12,911 nt of DNA from Phycisphaerae bacterium (GTDB taxonomy: Bacteria > Planctomycetota > Phycisphaerae > Phycisphaerales > SM1A02). The stretch is taken from contig VGXJ01000022.1 in NCBI GenBank assembly GCA_016873375.1, positions 1 through 12,911 of the forward strand, written 5' to 3'. Below the pieces are notes generated by a model. That model had not been told where the DNA came from and made no database searches. It worked only from the letters and a program-made list of their open reading frames with translations. Numbering within the stretch: position 1 is the stretch's first letter; each line of letters opens with the position of its first letter. This document shows, in pieces, positions 5,944 through 12,911 of the stretch. Position numbers and translations under genes: made by a program.

Positions 5944-8211
5944 ATGAACACTGCCTTCCTCGTTGCTCTTCTCCTGTCGCTCCCCCAGCAAGACCTGAGC
6001 CAGCACTTCGGCTTCGATCCGCTCGAGGTCGTGAAGGTCGGCCCCAACGCCGGCCCGGTGCTCGCGGTCGACATGAATGGGGATGGACTCGGCGACCTGG
6101 TGGTCGCGAACAATTACGACAGCCGCATCGAGGTGCACCTGCAGAAGAAGGGCGCGACCCCCGCCGATGCGGTCGCCCCAACGCGCGTGAACGAGATCCC
6201 CGAGCACTGGCGCTTCCGCCGCATCGAAGTCCCCGCAGGCGAGGCAATCGGCGGACTGCTCACCCACGATGCCAACGGCGATGGCCGGCTCGACCTGATC
6301 GCGGTGGGCACGCCCAATCGCGTGGTCTTCTACCTGCAGCAGCCCGATGGCACCTTCAAGGCCGACCGCAAGCACACCGTCAAGAACCTGGCTGTCGGCA
6401 AGGATGCGCTTGCGATCGCCGATGTCATGGGTGATGCGGCACCCGAGCTGCTCGTCATCGCCGGGGAGAACATCAGCGTCTACCCGATGAAGGGCACCGA
6501 ACTCGGCGCGCCAGTCGATCTCATGCCGGGCTCAAGCGGCCTCGCCGGTGTCATGGCCGGTGACCTCGATGCCAACGGCTGCAACGACATCGTCGCCGTG
6601 CTGCCCGACGACGCGCAGCCCATCCGCATCTGGTACGGCACCAAGCGCGATGGCCTGACGCAAATGGGCCCACAAGTTCGCTACGACATGCCGGTGCTTC
6701 GCGAGGCGGCACTCGTCAACATCAACAGCAGGCCTGGCTCGAGCCTCGCCACCATCGAGAAGAAGACCAAGCGCACCGTCGTGTACACCGCCCAGCCGGC
6801 CAAGGCCTCGAGCGAGGGCAGCAAGGGCGAACTGGTCACCTGGTCGTTCGAGGATCCATCCAACCGCAAGCGTGACTTCGCCATCGCCGACGTCGACGGG
6901 GATGGCCTGCCGGATCTTGTCGCCACCAACACCGAATCGAACGCGGTCAGCGTCTACCGCCAGCAGAAGGGCGTGGGCTTCGGCAATGCTGAAGAGTGCC
7001 CGAGCTACGCCGAACTCGACTTCATCGCCGCGCGCGACGTCGACGGCGATGGCAAGGCCGAGGTCTTCGTGAGCAGCGAGAAGGAAGGCGTCGTCGGGCG
7101 CAGCGCGTGGAAGAACGGCACCGTCGGCTTCCCGCAGGCGGCCGAGCTCGCCAAGGGCCTGACGCCCGTCGCGATGAACGTCGTCACGCTGCAGGGCGTG
7201 CCCACGCTCGCGGTGATCGCCAAGGAGAACCGCAACTACCGGCTCGAACTCATCGATGCCAAGGGCGGCTCCACGAGTTCGATCGACCTCGGTGCGCTCA
7301 GCCGTGCGCCCGACACGATCCTCTCGATCGATGCTGACCAGGATGGCAAGGATGACCTCCTGCTCTTCACGCCCGAGAAGCCCATGACCATGGTGCGCTG
7401 GAGCGGCACGGATGCGGCAAAGCCCTATGTGCTGCTTGAGTCGAAGGACATGTCGCAATTCGGTCTCGCGCAGGCGGCCAATGCGCAGAACACCGAGATT
7501 GCCGATGCCAACGGTGACGGCAAGGCCGAGCTCCTCGTCGCCGATCGCAACTTCATCCGCGCGCTGCGCTACGACACCGCCAAGGGCTGGCAGGTCGTCG
7601 AGCAAGTCAACGCGGCGCGCGGCGACAGCAAGCTCGTGGCGCTCGCCCTGCGCGGCAACCGGCTGGTCGCCGGCGACAAGGAGAACGGCAAGATCCTGGT
7701 CTTCGAGCGCAAGGACGGCGCATGGAAGGAAACCGAGGCGCTCGATGCGAGCGGCTTCAAGTTCACGGCACTCGCGACCGGCCCGTTTGCCGGCGGCGAG
7801 GATGCGGTGCTGCTCGTGGGCGACGAGGGCTTCGGCGTGCTGCGTGATGCCGGCCGGCGCATGGAGCTCACCGAGAGCGGCTCGTTCCGCAGCGACAGCC
7901 CCCGCCGCGTCGAGCACGAGATCGGCGCAGGCGATGTGAACGGCGACGGCCGCACCGATCTCCTGCTCCTGGATGCCGGCGAGCAGAATCTGGAGATCCT
8001 CACCTTCTCCGATGGGGGCAAGCTGCTGTTCGCCACGGGCTTCGAAGTCTTCGAGACCAAGATGTTCTCTGGCGGCGAGCCCAAGGAGTTCCAGCCGAGC
8101 CAAGTGGTCGTCATGGATGTGACCGGCGACGGCGCGGACGATGTGGTCCTGCTCTGCCATGACCGCGTGCTCGTCTACCCGCAGATGACCAAGGACGGCG
8201 CCAAGCGCTGA
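5944..8211 (+). CDS. Exported FG-GAP/VCBS-type repeat protein (predicted beta-propeller)
   Basis: A 755-residue protein with a short hydrophobic leader (MNTAFLVALLLSLPQQ) and ten Asp/Gly-rich motifs of the D-x-[DN]-x-D-G-x-x-[DE]-[LVI] type, starting near residues 43, 109, 160, 207, 316, 365, 463, 521, 664 and 725. Examples are DMNGDGLGDL, DANGDGRLDL, DVDGDGLPDL and DVNGDGRTDL. Such loops bind calcium in FG-GAP/VCBS beta-propellers, which are mostly extracellular or surface proteins with binding roles. The third motif (DVMGDAAPEL) is degenerate. Spacing is mostly 47-66 residues or about twice that, as expected for propeller blades with some motif-less blades. There is no enzyme domain, no C-terminal anchor and no sorting signal. 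The ATG at 5944 was chosen for the leader; an upstream in-frame extension would overlap the protease antisense and lacks a leader. The phosphatase gene follows after 7 bases. The ligand is unknown. Confidence 0.9.
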   Translation: MNTAFLVALLLSLPQQDLSQHFGFDPLEVVKVGPNAGPVLAVDMNGDGLGDLVVANNYDSRIEVHLQKKGATPADAVAPTRVNEIPEHWRFRRIEVPAGEAIGGLLTHDANGDGRLDLIAVGTPNRVVFYLQQPDGTFKADRKHTVKNLAVGKDALAIADVMGDAAPELLVIAGENISVYPMKGTELGAPVDLMPGSSGLAGVMAGDLDANGCNDIVAVLPDDAQPIRIWYGTKRDGLTQMGPQVRYDMPVLREAALVNINSRPGSSLATIEKKTKRTVVYTAQPAKASSEGSKGELVTWSFEDPSNRKRDFAIADVDGDGLPDLVATNTESNAVSVYRQQKGVGFGNAEECPSYAELDFIAARDVDGDGKAEVFVSSEKEGVVGRSAWKNGTVGFPQAAELAKGLTPVAMNVVTLQGVPTLAVIAKENRNYRLELIDAKGGSTSSIDLGALSRAPDTILSIDADQDGKDDLLLFTPEKPMTMVRWSGTDAAKPYVLLESKDMSQFGLAQAANAQNTEIADANGDGKAELLVADRNFIRALRYDTAKGWQVVEQVNAARGDSKLVALALRGNRLVAGDKENGKILVFERKDGAWKETEALDASGFKFTALATGPFAGGEDAVLLVGDEGFGVLRDAGRRMELTESGSFRSDSPRRVEHEIGAGDVNGDGRTDLLLLDAGEQNLEILTFSDGGKLLFATGFEVFETKMFSGGEPKEFQPSQVVVMDVTGDGADDVVLLCHDRVLVYPQMTKDGAKR

Positions 8212-8218
8212 CTGCTGC

Positions 8219-9523
8219 ATGCGGGACCTCGGTGCCTTCAACGATCCGCAGGCCCTGCGAAAGCTGCTGGAGCTCTCGCGCCACTTGGGCGAATGCGCGG
8301 ATCTCGACCAGGTTCTGAGTACGGTCATCGATGCGTTGCGCGACTTCCTGCGCAGCGATCGCGCGTCGGTCTTCGTGCACGATGCCAAGGGCGCGTCGCT
8401 CGTCACGCGCGTGGCGCATGGGCTCGGCACGAGCACCATCCGCATTCCCGATTCCAAGGGCATCGCGGGTGCCTGCGCGCAGTCCCGGGCCGTCGTGAAC
8501 ATCAAGGATGCCTACGAGGACGATCGCTTCGATCGCTCGTTCGATGCCAAGACCGGCTACCGCACACGCACGATCCTTGCGGTGCCCCTGCTCGATGATG
8601 AGGGCGGGCTGGTCGGCGTGGCGCAGGTCCTCAACCGTACCGAGGGAACCTTTACCGAGCAGGATGAACTCATCGCGCGTTCCTTGGCGGCCCACGCTGC
8701 GGTCGCGGTGCGCCGCGCCACCTTGATCGAGGACCGCATCGAGCGCCTTCGCCTGCAGGAAGAGGTCGACGTCGCGCGATCGATCCAGCAGCAGGCTTTT
8801 CCGCAGGGTGTGCCCTCGATGGCGGGCTACGAACTCTTCGGTCGCAGCACGCCCAGCCAGGAGTGCGGCGGCGATGCGTTCGACCTGGTGCCGCTCGATG
8901 CGCACGGGATCGCCGCGGTCGATGCCCCCGCTGACCGCACGATGCTGCTTGTTGCCGATGCGACCGGTCACGGCGTGGGCCCTGCCCTGAGCTCGATGCA
9001 GACACGCGGCATGATGCGGCTGGCACTCCGCTTGGGGCAGCCGCTCTCGCTCTTGGCGCAGCAGGTCAACCAGCAGCTGCTCGAGGATCTTCCCAGCGGT
9101 CGCTTCGTCACCGCGTGGTTCGGCCTACTCGATGCGAGCAGTCACGCGCTGCAGTCCTTCAGCGCCGGCCAAGGGCCACTCTTTGTCTACCGGCGCGCGA
9201 GCGATGCGTTCGAGCCCGTCGATACCGATGCACCGCCCATGGGCATCATGGACTTTGACGAATCGATGTGCGCCACGCAGACCGTGCGCTTGGAGCCGGG
9301 CGACCTGCTGGTCGTGATCACCGACGGCTACTACGAGGCCCCCGAGAGCGGCGGCGGCGCGGGCCAGTTCGGCGAGGAGCGGGTGTTCGCGATCGTGCGC
9401 GCCATGCGCGCGGAGCCCCTCGAGGCGATCGTGGCCGAGCTCGACCGCGCGGTGCTCGCCTACCACGGCGCCGACTTCACCCCCGATGACCGCACGACGA
9501 TCCTGGTGCGGCGGACCGACTGA
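8219..9523 (+). CDS. GAF domain-containing PP2C (SpoIIE/RsbU-type) serine/threonine phosphatase
   Basis: A 434-residue cytoplasmic protein with no membrane segment. A GAF sensor domain covers about residues 27-165 (from LDQVLSTVIDAL through YRTRTILAVPLLD and LVGVAQVLNR). A charged helical linker (about 168-195, ending DVARSIQQQAFP) is the usual connector in this family. The SpoIIE-type PP2C domain spans about 200-432. Its metal-binding acids are present: Asp219 and Asp222 in GGDAFD, Asp247 in DATGHG, Asp369 in TDGYYEA, and Asp423/Asp424 in DDRTTILV. Such enzymes dephosphorylate anti-sigma-factor antagonists or similar phosphoproteins when the GAF domain senses a signal. No anti-sigma antagonist, switch kinase or sigma gene lies in the window. 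The ATG is 7 bases after the repeat-protein stop, so the two are likely one operon. No clear Shine-Dalgarno sequence is seen, which suggests coupling. Confidence 0.94.
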   Translation: MRDLGAFNDPQALRKLLELSRHLGECADLDQVLSTVIDALRDFLRSDRASVFVHDAKGASLVTRVAHGLGTSTIRIPDSKGIAGACAQSRAVVNIKDAYEDDRFDRSFDAKTGYRTRTILAVPLLDDEGGLVGVAQVLNRTEGTFTEQDELIARSLAAHAAVAVRRATLIEDRIERLRLQEEVDVARSIQQQAFPQGVPSMAGYELFGRSTPSQECGGDAFDLVPLDAHGIAAVDAPADRTMLLVADATGHGVGPALSSMQTRGMMRLALRLGQPLSLLAQQVNQQLLEDLPSGRFVTAWFGLLDASSHALQSFSAGQGPLFVYRRASDAFEPVDTDAPPMGIMDFDESMCATQTVRLEPGDLLVVITDGYYEAPESGGGAGQFGEERVFAIVRAMRAEPLEAIVAELDRAVLAYHGADFTPDDRTTILVRRTD

Positions 9524-9528
9524 TCGCC

Positions 9529-12174
9529 TCACTTCGCCCGCAGCCTAAGCACGCCGTCGGCGTCGCCGGCGTCCAGCGCGGCCAGGAACGGCTGGGCCAT
9601 GCGCTCAATCGCCGCAGCGCCGGCTGCGCGTGACCAGGCTTCGATGGCTGCCGCGCTCTGCCCCCGCGCAAAGGCCTCGACCGCAGCCTCAACCTCCGCG
9701 CGCTCCGCACCAGCCAGCCCGGGGGCGGACGTCCAGAGCTCGACCGGCACCGACTGCCCCACCACGACCACGCGGCCCAGCCGCAGCATGCCCGGCAGGT
9801 CCGTGGCGCGCGCGCCCTCGGCGATCGCGGCGTCCATCAGCACGCCGGTCCCGAACTGCTTGTTGGCGCTCTCGAGCCGCGCGGCGAGGTTCACCACGTC
9901 GCCGATCGCGGTGTAGTCGTTCAGCCGCGGCGGTGCACCGCAGTCGCCCACGATCGCCTTGCCCATCGACAGGCCGATGCGCAGCGACAGGCCCTCCATC
10001 CCCGGCTGCCGTCGGATCAGCTCCATGCGCTCTTGGCACCGCACCGCGGCCCGCGCCGCACGCTCGGCCTGGTCCGGCTGCAATTCGAAGGCGCTCCAGA
10101 ACGCCATGAGCCCATCACCGAGGAACTTGTTGACGTAGCCGCCGGTCGCGATGACCTCGTCGGTCATCGCACCCATGACTTGGTTCAGAGTCGACACCGC
10201 ACCAGCGCCGCCAAGCCGCTCGGCGATCGTCGTGAACCCAGCGAGGTCGCAGAACATCACGGCGATCACGCGCTCCTCACCGCCCATGCTCAGGGATCGA
10301 GGATCCTTCGTCAGGCGCTCAACAAGCTCCGGCGAGACACGCGCGCCGAACTGCCGCTGGATCCGCGCACGATCGCGTGCCGCCAGGAATGCGCTCACCA
10401 CCGTGCCACTGACCCAAGCGGCGACCGGAGCCGTCACGGGCACGAACATCGGGATGATCGCGTGCGCTTCGTCGAAGGACACGATCCCGGCCGCCCACAG
10501 CCATGCGCCCACCATCGCCAAGACCGTCGCTGCAGCCACGAGCGCGCCCGTGCTCGCCACGAGCCACGCCGCCACGAGCGCCAGCGCCAGTCCCACAGCC
10601 GGGCCCGTCCACGCGGGCCAGTTCACGCGCGATCGACCTTGCAGGACCATGTCCGCCACGACCGCGTGGGTGAAGACGCCCGGCGTGCGCGCACCGTAGA
10701 TCGTCGGCAGCACATCGGCCAGCTGGCCCGTGGCGTTCCAGCCCACGAAGACCAGCTTGTCCTTGAGTTGCGGCGCGACCTCGGCGCGGATGCGCTCCAG
10801 CCCCGCTGTCGCCTGCGCACGTTCGGGAAGCAGCGCGGCGATCTCGCGCAGCCGCGCATCGGGCTCGTCGGTGAGCATGAACTCGTCTTCGATCGCCGAA
10901 GCGAACGCCGCCACCTCGGCCTCCGTCGCGAGCGCAACGCCCGAACCCGCCAGCTCCCGCAGGCGTGCATCGATCCGGTCCCGCGCCGCACGGATGCGCG
11001 CGGCTTCAGCGAAGCCCGCCAGGCTCAGTTGCACGCAGCCGTCATCATCACGGGCACCCGCGAGCCGCGATGCCCCAGCGAAAGTGCTCGTCGGCCAGTC
11101 CAGGCGAAGCAAGCCCTGCTCCAGCGAGATGGAGCGCGCGTCCATGACGAGCGCATCGTCCTTGACCTGCACACGCCCGGGTGGCACGCCGAGCACGATC
11201 GCCGCGCCGGTCAGTCCAAGCGACAGCATGTGGCCGCCGTGCGCTTCGAAGCGCAACTGCGCCCGGCGCTTCATCTCGTCGGCGTCGGTCTGGCCAGCCG
11301 TGATCGAACCGCAGTAGCGCCCTGCTTCAGCGAGCGCGAGCAGCGGCGGCCGATCCGTGAACGATCCACGCCCGTTGGCGCTCGTGCGATCCTTCAGGAC
11401 CAGAAGATCCCACGCAGCGCGCTCGGTAAGCGCGGCGGCCATGCCTTGGCGCACCGCCGGGTCCACACGCCCATCGGCGAATGCATCGGCCACGGGCTTG
11501 GCGCGCTCTGGTGAAACCATCGCCAGGAAGTCGCCAGGCGTCGTCGCTGGCGGAATGGGTCGTGTGCCCAGCACCGCACCCAGCGCGGCCCACGTCACCG
11601 CGCGCATCGATGCCTCCGGACTTTGCATCCCCGCCTTCATGAGCGAAGGATCAAGACCCTTCACCGCTTCACCGACCTCAAGCGCGAACGGCGACGCATC
11701 GGGGGCCGCGGCCACCCGCTGCAGCAGCGCCAGCGACGCCTGCGGGTCGCGAGCCCAGCGCGCGGCGGTGTCCTCGGCAGCGCCGCCGATCTCGGCCGCG
11801 AGCACGAACTGCGTGCCGGCGGCTCGGGCTTCCTCGATCACGGCAGCCAGGCGTGCGTCGCCATCGGTGCCCCGCTCCGGATTGCTCTGGAAGACATCGA
11901 GCGCAATGACCTTCGGTCCGCACAGTGCGATCTCGCGAAAGGCTGCGGCCATGTCGCCGCGTGACCATGGCCAGCGCGCGTAGTCGTTGGCATTGTCATC
12001 GATCGCGACCAGCGTGATGCGATCGGTCATGGGCTCGGCGGTCGATCGCGCGTTGCGGTAGCGCCAGTCGAGCGTCTGGTCCTCGAGCGTCGTGAAGGCG
12101 CCGAGCGCACCCAACCCCACCACCAAGGCGGCGCCAGCGGTGGCGGCAAGAAAGGTCACTCTCGAGAGGGCCAT
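9529..12174 (-). CDS. CHASE2 domain adenylate cyclase, class III, membrane-bound
   Basis: An 881-residue receptor-type cyclase that should make cAMP from ATP. A transmembrane segment (about 8-28) is followed by an extracytoplasmic CHASE2 sensor (about 30-515) with TLVAIDD, ARWPWSR (WPW at 68-70), KVIALDVFQSNPE, and the closing LKDKLVFVGWNATGQ and TPGVFTHAVVADM stretches. Three hydrophobic segments lie at about 523-600. A linker (QFGARVSPELVERL) leads to the cyclase domain (about 630-790). Metal ligands are Asp643 (FCDLAGFT) and Asp687 (LGDGLMAF). Lys683 and Thr755 (YTAIGD) are the purine-selecting pair, fitting ATP and the class IIIb pattern. Asn762 and Arg766 are the transition-state residues. 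A short tail, about 790-881, ends the protein. No Shine-Dalgarno sequence is evident; a hairpin sits just before the ATG. It converges on the phosphatase gene with 5 bases between stops. Confidence 0.95.
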   Translation of the reverse strand: MALSRVTFLAATAGAALVVGLGALGAFTTLEDQTLDWRYRNARSTAEPMTDRITLVAIDDNANDYARWPWSRGDMAAAFREIALCGPKVIALDVFQSNPERGTDGDARLAAVIEEARAAGTQFVLAAEIGGAAEDTAARWARDPQASLALLQRVAAAPDASPFALEVGEAVKGLDPSLMKAGMQSPEASMRAVTWAALGAVLGTRPIPPATTPGDFLAMVSPERAKPVADAFADGRVDPAVRQGMAAALTERAAWDLLVLKDRTSANGRGSFTDRPPLLALAEAGRYCGSITAGQTDADEMKRRAQLRFEAHGGHMLSLGLTGAAIVLGVPPGRVQVKDDALVMDARSISLEQGLLRLDWPTSTFAGASRLAGARDDDGCVQLSLAGFAEAARIRAARDRIDARLRELAGSGVALATEAEVAAFASAIEDEFMLTDEPDARLREIAALLPERAQATAGLERIRAEVAPQLKDKLVFVGWNATGQLADVLPTIYGARTPGVFTHAVVADMVLQGRSRVNWPAWTGPAVGLALALVAAWLVASTGALVAAATVLAMVGAWLWAAGIVSFDEAHAIIPMFVPVTAPVAAWVSGTVVSAFLAARDRARIQRQFGARVSPELVERLTKDPRSLSMGGEERVIAVMFCDLAGFTTIAERLGGAGAVSTLNQVMGAMTDEVIATGGYVNKFLGDGLMAFWSAFELQPDQAERAARAAVRCQERMELIRRQPGMEGLSLRIGLSMGKAIVGDCGAPPRLNDYTAIGDVVNLAARLESANKQFGTGVLMDAAIAEGARATDLPGMLRLGRVVVVGQSVPVELWTSAPGLAGAERAEVEAAVEAFARGQSAAAIEAWSRAAGAAAIERMAQPFLAALDAGDADGVLRLRAK

Positions 12175-12183
12175 GCGCGCATT

Positions 12184-12209
12184 GTGACAGGCCGCGTGCG
12201 TGCCGTCAC
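12184..12209 (-). promoter_or_regulatory. Hairpin in the leader just upstream of the cyclase start
   Basis: GTGAC + GGC on one side (12184-12188 and 12190-12192, with A12189 bulged) pairs with GCC + GTCAC (12202-12209) around a 9-base loop, giving eight base pairs. It fills most of the 43-base gap between the alanine-rich gene and the cyclase, and ends 9 bases before the cyclase ATG. No T-run follows, so it is not a standard intrinsic terminator. It could hinder ribosome access or be an mRNA processing element. The function is inference. Confidence 0.35.
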
Positions 12210-12217
12210 TCGATCAA

Positions 12218-12911
12218 TCAGGGCTCGCCGTTACCCGGAGGTACCGCTGCGGTCGCCGCATCGTCTGCGAACTGCTGCGCCTGAGCGGCTGCGGCCTCGG
12301 CCTCTTGGGCTGCGGCCGACGCTGAGCCCGCGTTGGCCAACGCCTGTGCAATGCCGGTTTGGATGTTGTCGATCGCGATCCGGGTCGCCCAAGTCTGCGC
12401 GTACGCCTGAAGCTGCGTGTACTGGGCGGAGGCCAGTTCGAGATCCTCGATCGCATCCTGAATCTGACCAGCGAGCACCTCAAGGGCGTTGTTGGGCTGC
12501 AGCACATCGCCACCCGCCAGGCCGTAGGCGCCAACAGCATCGCTCGCCTCGGCTTGGGCAGCCTGTGCATCGGCAAGGTCAGCGGTGGCCTGATTGATCG
12601 ACACCGCTGCGGAGCCAAGCACCCCATCACCATCGGGATCACCTTCGGTGGGCGCACTGCCTGCGGCAGCAAGGGCTGCAGCGGCGTCAGCCTCGTAAGC
12701 AGCAAGTCCCTCCGGGGTGTTCAAGGCAGTGAGCACCTGACCACCTGCACTGGCTGCCGCGACGGCTGCAGCATTCGCATCAATGGCAGCTTGTGTGGCC
12801 CCAGCTGCCGCGACTCCGGCATCGGCGGCAAACCCGGCGGTCAGCAACGATTCCTGGTACGCCGCTTCCCACTGGCGCTGCGCTGCGAGATCAAGCACCG
12901 ACTCGTAGCTC
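12218..12911 (-). CDS. Alanine-rich acidic protein of unknown function, 5' end outside the window
   Basis: The frame is open to the right edge: four further codons (S-Y-E-S) precede the GTG at 12896-12898, so the N-terminus and start are missing. The visible 231 residues are dominated by Ala with many Asp, Glu and Gln. There are only two Arg and no Lys, His or Cys, so the fragment is strongly acidic. Long stretches such as INQATADLADAQAAQAEASD and ASAAAQEAEAAAAQAQQFAD suggest helical or coiled-coil repeats. One GDPDGDGVLG loop (bases 12614-12643) looks like an isolated calcium-binding Asp/Gly loop. It ends in PPGNGEP, with no anchor. The composition suggests an exported or surface helical protein, but I do not recognise the family. 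It is 43 bases upstream of the cyclase on the same strand, so shared transcription is possible. Confidence 0.7.
   Translation of the reverse strand, partial: SYESVLDLAAQRQWEAAYQESLLTAGFAADAGVAAAGATQAAIDANAAAVAAASAGGQVLTALNTPEGLAAYEADAAAALAAAGSAPTEGDPDGDGVLGSAAVSINQATADLADAQAAQAEASDAVGAYGLAGGDVLQPNNALEVLAGQIQDAIEDLELASAQYTQLQAYAQTWATRIAIDNIQTGIAQALANAGSASAAAQEAEAAAAQAQQFADDAATAAVPPGNGEP

Noticed and set aside
6532..8505. 657-codon open frame on the minus strand
   Set aside because: It lies antisense to the repeat-protein and phosphatase genes, both of which have clear domain motifs. Long antisense frames are expected in GC-rich coding DNA with few stop codons. Its translation has no recognisable motif.
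10033..11514. 493-codon open frame on the plus strand
   Set aside because: It is antisense to the CHASE2 cyclase. The Arg/His-rich translation is typical of a shadow frame.
1..12911. Defence island, toxin-antitoxin, phage or mobile element
   Set aside because: No integrase, transposase, nuclease, terminal repeat or paired small gene was seen. The content is housekeeping, signalling and export genes.

Overview
This is a dense, very GC-rich bacterial chromosome segment. Eight or nine protein genes fill almost all of it. No stretch over 300 bases lacks a gene, and I see no rRNA, tRNA, CRISPR array, insertion sequence or phage gene. Three things suggest a planctomycete-like bacterium, possibly a member of the Phycisphaerae: the GC-rich codon use, a long exported protein with FG-GAP/VCBS-type Asp/Gly repeats, and a CHASE2 adenylate cyclase beside a GAF-SpoIIE phosphatase. 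That placement is inference from style, not proof.

Left part (1-3057, plus strand): the 3' two thirds of pheT (phenylalanyl-tRNA synthetase beta chain), then a small FTCD-type cyclodeaminase/cyclohydrolase and an N-terminally anchored alpha/beta hydrolase. Both junctions are 4-base stop/start overlaps (GTGA and ATGA), so the three genes look like one translationally coupled operon. A short hairpin lies in the 57-base convergent gap that follows.

Middle (3115-5894, minus strand): a secreted trypsin-like serine protease (HtrA-like catalytic core, no PDZ) and, downstream, a secreted uncharacterised protein of about 583 residues. They form a likely two-gene export operon. Transcription diverges from it across only 49 bases into the next block.

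Right part (5944-9523, plus strand): an exported 755-residue protein with ten Asp/Gly-rich calcium-binding-type repeats, followed 7 bases later by a cytoplasmic GAF-PP2C (SpoIIE/RsbU-like) phosphatase with its metal-binding residues intact.

Far right (9529-12911, minus strand): a CHASE2-transmembrane-class III adenylate cyclase converges on the phosphatase with a 5-base gap. It is preceded on the same strand by the 3' end of an alanine-rich, acidic protein that contains no lysine, histidine or cysteine. The right half thus carries two signalling outputs, a PP2C phosphatase and cAMP synthesis, next to several envelope or exported proteins. I found no clear evidence of a novel defence or mobile system. 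The most interesting points are unusual gene pairings and architectures.
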